Shown here: positions 12,689 to 14,950 of the stretch, in pieces
Numbering within the stretch: position 1 is the stretch's first letter
How the letters are laid out: the number at the start of each line of letters is the position of its first letter
Assembly: GCA_964361185.1 (NCBI GenBank)
Contig: CAYHZS010000017.1
Coordinates: 1 to 14,950, forward strand
Length of the DNA stretch: 14,950 nucleotides
Direction of reading: 5' to 3'
From: JBAZYZ01 sp964361185
GTDB taxonomy: Bacteria > Patescibacteriota > Minisyncoccia > Phycocordibacterales > VMEP01
Translations under genes and position numbers: made by a program
The notes under the pieces: model-generated
The model's input: only the letters and a program-made list of their open reading frames with translations
Database searches by the model: none
Told to the model about the DNA's origin: nothing

Positions 12689-13306
12689 GAAATTCTCGGT
12701 AAAATTTTTGGTAGCGAGGCTCGAGCAAGAGTGCTGCGGCTTTTCTTCTTTAGTCCTGATATCAGCTTTGAGATTAAGGATATAGCTAAAAAGACCAAAA
12801 CCGGCCTTAAGGTAGTTCGCAAAGAACTGGCCCTTCTTCATACTGTTGGCATTATAAAACGTAATAATTTTTACATTGATATTCCTGGCAAGAAAAGTAG
12901 AAAGCTGTCTAGGAAAAAGATTGCGGGATGGTGCTTGGACAAAACTTTCAATTATGGCGAACAATTAAAAAATCTCCTCATAAGCATGGATTTGACCACA
13001 AAGAGCAACATAACAAACCGGTTTAAAAATGCCGGTAAGGTCAAGCTTGTTGTCATCTCAGGTATTTTTATAAAGGACGAGGCAAGTCGTCTGGATATAC
13101 TGATTGTTGGTGACAAATTAAAAAGAGGGAGTATAGAAAGAATTTTGCATTCACTTGAAGCAGAAGTTGGGAAAGAACTTCGTTATTCCGTGTTGGACAC
13201 TCCGGAATTTTTATACCGAATGGATATTTACGACAGATTTGTGAGAGACATATTGGATTATCCTCACGAGGTTGTGATTGATAAGCTGGGCTTCAAATTA
13301 GCTTAA
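12686..13306 (+). CDS. Winged-helix protein with nucleotidyltransferase-like C-terminal domain
   Basis: The protein has 206 aa. Residues 1-66 read as an ArsR/MarR-like winged helix: LGKIFGSEARARVLRLFF, then ISFEIKDIAKKTKTGLKVVRKELALLHTVGIIKR, then the wing. After a basic linker (68-80) comes an α/β region from about 100 that resembles the nucleotidyltransferase fold, with VKLVVISGIFIKDEASRLDILIVGDKL (119-145). The GS motif and the full catalytic Asp pair of active enzymes are not clear, since only D137 fits, so the domain is probably non-catalytic. HTH-NTase fusions of this kind occur in CPR and archaeal genomes with unknown targets. The start codon lies at the base of the element B stem, which suggests translational control. 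No terminator is evident after it. Confidence 0.75.
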   Translation: MEILGKIFGSEARARVLRLFFFSPDISFEIKDIAKKTKTGLKVVRKELALLHTVGIIKRNNFYIDIPGKKSRKLSRKKIAGWCLDKTFNYGEQLKNLLISMDLTTKSNITNRFKNAGKVKLVVISGIFIKDEASRLDILIVGDKLKRGSIERILHSLEAEVGKELRYSVLDTPEFLYRMDIYDRFVRDILDYPHEVVIDKLGFKLA

Positions 13307-13661
13307 CCCTGTCTATTTATTGGTAGCTTAGATATCCACACTGATGCTATTAAAAATGCCTTAAAATGTTAGAATTACAGTAACTTTAAGGGTCGAGCTT
13401 AAAGTCCATTGTTTGCCGAAACCGTTAGGTCTTGTTGCAAACAACGACCCAGTACCTTTACAAGGATTTAGATTGAGTGATTCTTTTGACACAGCTGATT
13501 AAAAGAGTTCTCATAAATTTTTCTTGGATAAAGAGGCTGGGTGAAGCAAACGCAATAGCATTGCTTCACGCGTAAAAACCTTAGTATTATTAATAGTTTT
13601 CAGCCAAAAGCTGATTGTCCGGTTAACTGTCTATAGCGGTAAACCGGTAAGAAGTTAAAAC
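13307..13661 (+). promoter_or_regulatory. Structured intergenic region and leader before the CmpX-like gene
   Basis: There is no gene in these 355 nt. A composite stem pairs GGGTCG (13390-13395) and TTGTTTGC (13409-13416) with the contiguous GCAAACAACGACCC (13437-13450). A perfect 9-bp hairpin GTGAAGCAA/TTGCTTCAC lies at 13541-13569. A possible promoter is TTGCTT (13561-13566), 18 nt, TATTAT (13585-13590), with the -35 inside that hairpin arm. A consensus TTGACA at 13486-13491 lacks a well-spaced -10. The short leader holds CCGGTT/AACCGG (about 13619-13648). Confidence 0.4.
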
Positions 13662-14351
13662 ATGTCTTTATTAGAATTGTCGAGCAATGCTTTGTACACT
13701 GCTTTTTATGGTCTTTGGGAGGGAATTATCAGGTCTTCGGTAAATATAATTGTTGCCATACTCATTTTTGTCATAGGTTGGGTCGTGGCTTCGCTTGTCG
13801 AAAAACTGGTTTCTCAACTTTTCAAGGCCCTTATGATAGACAAAGCTCTGAAAGGAGCGGGAGTTGAAGACGCGCTTTCAAGGGGTGGTGTTCGCCTGGA
13901 TTCAGGAATGTTTTTTGGCGGACTAGTGAAGTGGTTTCTTATCGTAATCGTCTTGATGGCGTCGCTTCAGGTAGTCGGATTAACGCAGGTCAATGATTTC
14001 CTTCGCGCGGTAGTAAACTATTTGCCGAATGTAATTGTTGCTGCCTTGGTCCTTCTGGTTGCGGCAGTTGTGGCGAACGCGGCTGACCGCATCGTTGCTT
14101 CCTCGGCCAGATCAGCGGGTATTTCCTCCGCTGGTTTTTTGGGAGGGGTGTCTCGCTGGGCTATCTGGGTTTTCGCGCTCATAACGGCCCTTGCTCAGCT
14201 TGGCATCGGTGCCCAGCTTATGCTTACGTTCCTTCAGGGACTCGTATACATGCTAGCCATCGCCGGTGGCCTTGCTTTTGGTTTGGGAGGCAAAGACGCG
14301 GCAGCCAAGTATATTGAACGCTTACGCGACGAGATTTCCAACAAGAAATAA
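13662..14351 (+). CDS. CmpX-like small mechanosensitive-type membrane protein (TM-helix repeats)
   Basis: The protein has 229 aa with five hydrophobic segments, at about 24-46, 85-107, 121-142, 160-181 and 188-208. The pattern IIVAILIFVIGWVVASLVEKLVSQLF and its repeat (YLPNVIVAALVLLVAAVVANAADRIVASSAR) is the conserved TM-helix repeat of CmpX-type proteins, relatives of small-conductance mechanosensitive channels. The glycine-rich end GGLAFGLGGKDAAAKYIERLRDEI matches the pore-lining/exit signature of the MscS superfamily, but no large cytoplasmic β domain follows. A role in osmotic relief or membrane-tension sensing is inferred. No strong Shine-Dalgarno sequence is present. A 14-bp terminator follows 22 nt after the stop. 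Confidence 0.85.
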   Translation: MSLLELSSNALYTAFYGLWEGIIRSSVNIIVAILIFVIGWVVASLVEKLVSQLFKALMIDKALKGAGVEDALSRGGVRLDSGMFFGGLVKWFLIVIVLMASLQVVGLTQVNDFLRAVVNYLPNVIVAALVLLVAAVVANAADRIVASSARSAGISSAGFLGGVSRWAIWVFALITALAQLGIGAQLMLTFLQGLVYMLAIAGGLAFGLGGKDAAAKYIERLRDEISNKK

Positions 14352-14373
14352 GCCCTTATTTCAAAGATTTCTC

Positions 14374-14405
14374 ACAAAAAAGATGTCGTTTGACATCTTT
14401 TTTGT
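14374..14405. terminator. Bidirectional intrinsic terminator containing a -35 box
   Basis: ACAAAAAAGATGTC (14374-14387) pairs perfectly with GACATCTTTTTTGT (14392-14405) around a GTTT loop. It ends the CmpX-like gene. Its loop and 3' arm also contain TTGACA (14390-14395), the -35 of the next promoter. Confidence 0.88.
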
Positions 14406-14417
14406 TTACTATATACT
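14390..14417 (+). promoter_or_regulatory. Strong promoter upstream of the 23S region
   Basis: A consensus TTGACA (14390-14395), a 16-nt spacer and TATACT (14412-14417) make one of the best promoters in the window. Initiation near 14424 would run into a terminator at 14497-14520. Confidence 0.6.
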
Positions 14418-14423
14418 GTTCAA

Positions 14424-14520
14424 ATCCGAGTATGTTTACCACTATAAAACTAACCCACAGGCGGCAAAAATAAAGCCAATATTTTGGTTTTGTCTGAAAT
14501 CCGCCAAGAGGCGGTTTTTT
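14424..14520 (+). ncRNA. Candidate ~97-nt small RNA or attenuated rRNA leader
   Basis: The segment is bounded by a strong promoter and the terminator CCGCC-AAGA-GGCGG-TTTTTT (14501-14520). A CCAA-TATT-TTGG hairpin (about 14475-14487) lies inside. There is no convincing ORF. It could be a free small RNA or the start of the 23S transcript with an attenuator. Confidence 0.4.
14497..14520 (+). terminator. Intrinsic terminator between promoter and 23S gene
   Basis: A 5-bp GC stem CCGCC/GGCGG with an AAGA loop is followed by six T. It lies about 315 nt before the 23S rRNA on the same strand, so it either ends a small RNA or attenuates the rRNA transcript. Confidence 0.75.
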
Positions 14521-14835
14521 AGTTGGATTGAGTCAGCTTGGATGGAGAACTTTGACAACTGAAAGCTACCCCTTAAGCATATTCCAGCCTGCTGTTAAAA
14601 GCGGGAATCTGGGGTCTTTGGTTTAAGGAGGTAGAATTGCCCGCTTAAGTTTTTGTTTACAAAAATTTTGGCGGGTGAATGAATTCCTTTTCTCCTGATT
14701 GTAGGGAGAAAAGATGGCGCGCGAGTAAGGAAGCGGTTTCTGAAAGCGCGCATACCGTGCGTAGCACGGAGATTTAAATATTTAAATGTTTAAACTTCCG
14801 CGCTGCGCGCGGTAGCAATGGTTAACATATTTCCT
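14521..14835 (+). promoter_or_regulatory. 23S rRNA leader with multiple hairpins
   Basis: There are no genes here. A second TTGACA (14552-14557) has only a poor -10 (AAGCAT at 17 nt). Hairpins include ACCCC/GGGGT around ATTCC/GGAAT (about 14568-14616), a CCCGC/GCGGG stem around an AT-rich hairpin (about 14640-14676), TTTTCTCC/GGAGAAAA (about 14687-14713), GCGCGC/GCGCGC (about 14718-14750) and CCGTGC-GTA-GCACGG (14756-14770). The last, ATATTTCC/GGAAATAT (about 14827-14847), straddles the expected 23S 5' end and may mark processing. A clear boxA was not found. Confidence 0.5.
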
Positions 14836-14950
14836 AATGGGAAATATAAGAGCATATGGTGGATGCCTAGGTTCTAAAAGGCGATGAAAGACGTAGCGTA
14901 ACTGCGATAAGCTTCGGGGAGGTGTGTAGCAACCTTTGATCCGGAGATTT
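14836..14950 (+). rRNA. 23S ribosomal RNA, 5' end only
   Basis: The segment from about 14849, ending ATATGGTGGATGCC and continuing through AGGCGATGAAAGACGTAG and ACTGCGATAAGCTTCGGGGA, matches the conserved first ~110 nt of bacterial 23S rRNA (domain I). Aligning GGTGGATGCC with its place in E. coli 23S puts the mature 5' end near 14836. The gene continues past the right edge of the window. No 16S gene lies upstream; the nearest gene on the same strand is the CmpX-like membrane protein. Confidence 0.93.

Noticed and set aside
14266..14562. 98-aa frame after the CmpX-like gene
   Set aside because: It overlaps the end of a real gene, passes through two terminators and a promoter, and shows no protein family features.
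14625..14648. Leader peptide TTG-CCC-GCT-TAA after GGAGGT in the 23S leader
   Set aside because: A three-codon frame from a rare start inside an rRNA leader is more easily explained by chance.
1..14950. TGA read as glycine (genetic code 25)
   Set aside because: ftsK ends at TGA in the ATGA overlap at the expected C-terminus, and the conserved genes contain no in-frame TGA.

Overview
The window looks like a piece of a Candidate Phyla Radiation genome (Patescibacteria, probably Parcubacteria-like). This is inferred from gene content and style: an FtsK followed by a small membrane-anchored Ig-like protein, a secreted peptidoglycan-binding surface protein whose C-terminal motif I associate with CPR surface proteins, many short proteins with one membrane segment, few Shine-Dalgarno sequences, and AT-rich low-complexity spacers. 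TGA acts as a stop (the ftsK end), so the genetic code is not the TGA=Gly code of Gracilibacteria/SR1.

Layout. On the minus strand at the left are recA (3' end cut off by the window edge), a 118-aa membrane-anchored protein and ftsK, the last two overlapping by 4 nt. From about 3.59 kb everything is on the plus strand: a 295-aa HTH protein whose promoter, start and linker are studded with GGACA motifs; a 1146-aa S-layer-like protein behind a roughly 320-nt structured leader and followed by two terminators; a TPR membrane protein with a 47-aa membrane protein directly behind it; a DUF1360 membrane protein; a structured intergenic stretch; rplJ-rplL behind an L10-type autoregulatory leader; a repeat-rich structured 3' region after rplL; a 72-aa zinc-ribbon protein; a winged-helix/nucleotidyltransferase-like protein; a CmpX-type TM-helix membrane protein; and the first ~115 nt of a 23S rRNA gene that has no 16S gene upstream of it within the window.

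How the parts relate. RecA and FtsK serve recombination and chromosome segregation. The surface protein, TPR protein and DUF1360 protein are envelope genes. rplJ-rplL and the 23S rRNA are translation genes with elaborate leaders. What stands out is how much of the non-coding sequence folds into RNA-like structure. The three best candidates for undescribed biology are: (1) the GGACA-motif array and its HTH protein; (2) two ~130-nt elements whose arms pair a TCCCGTTAGAG segment with a CTCTAACGGGA segment overlapping the start codon of two unrelated genes; (3) a tandemly repeated three-hairpin module copied from the end of rplL, with compensatory changes between copies. All structural statements come from reading by eye; no folding or database search was run.
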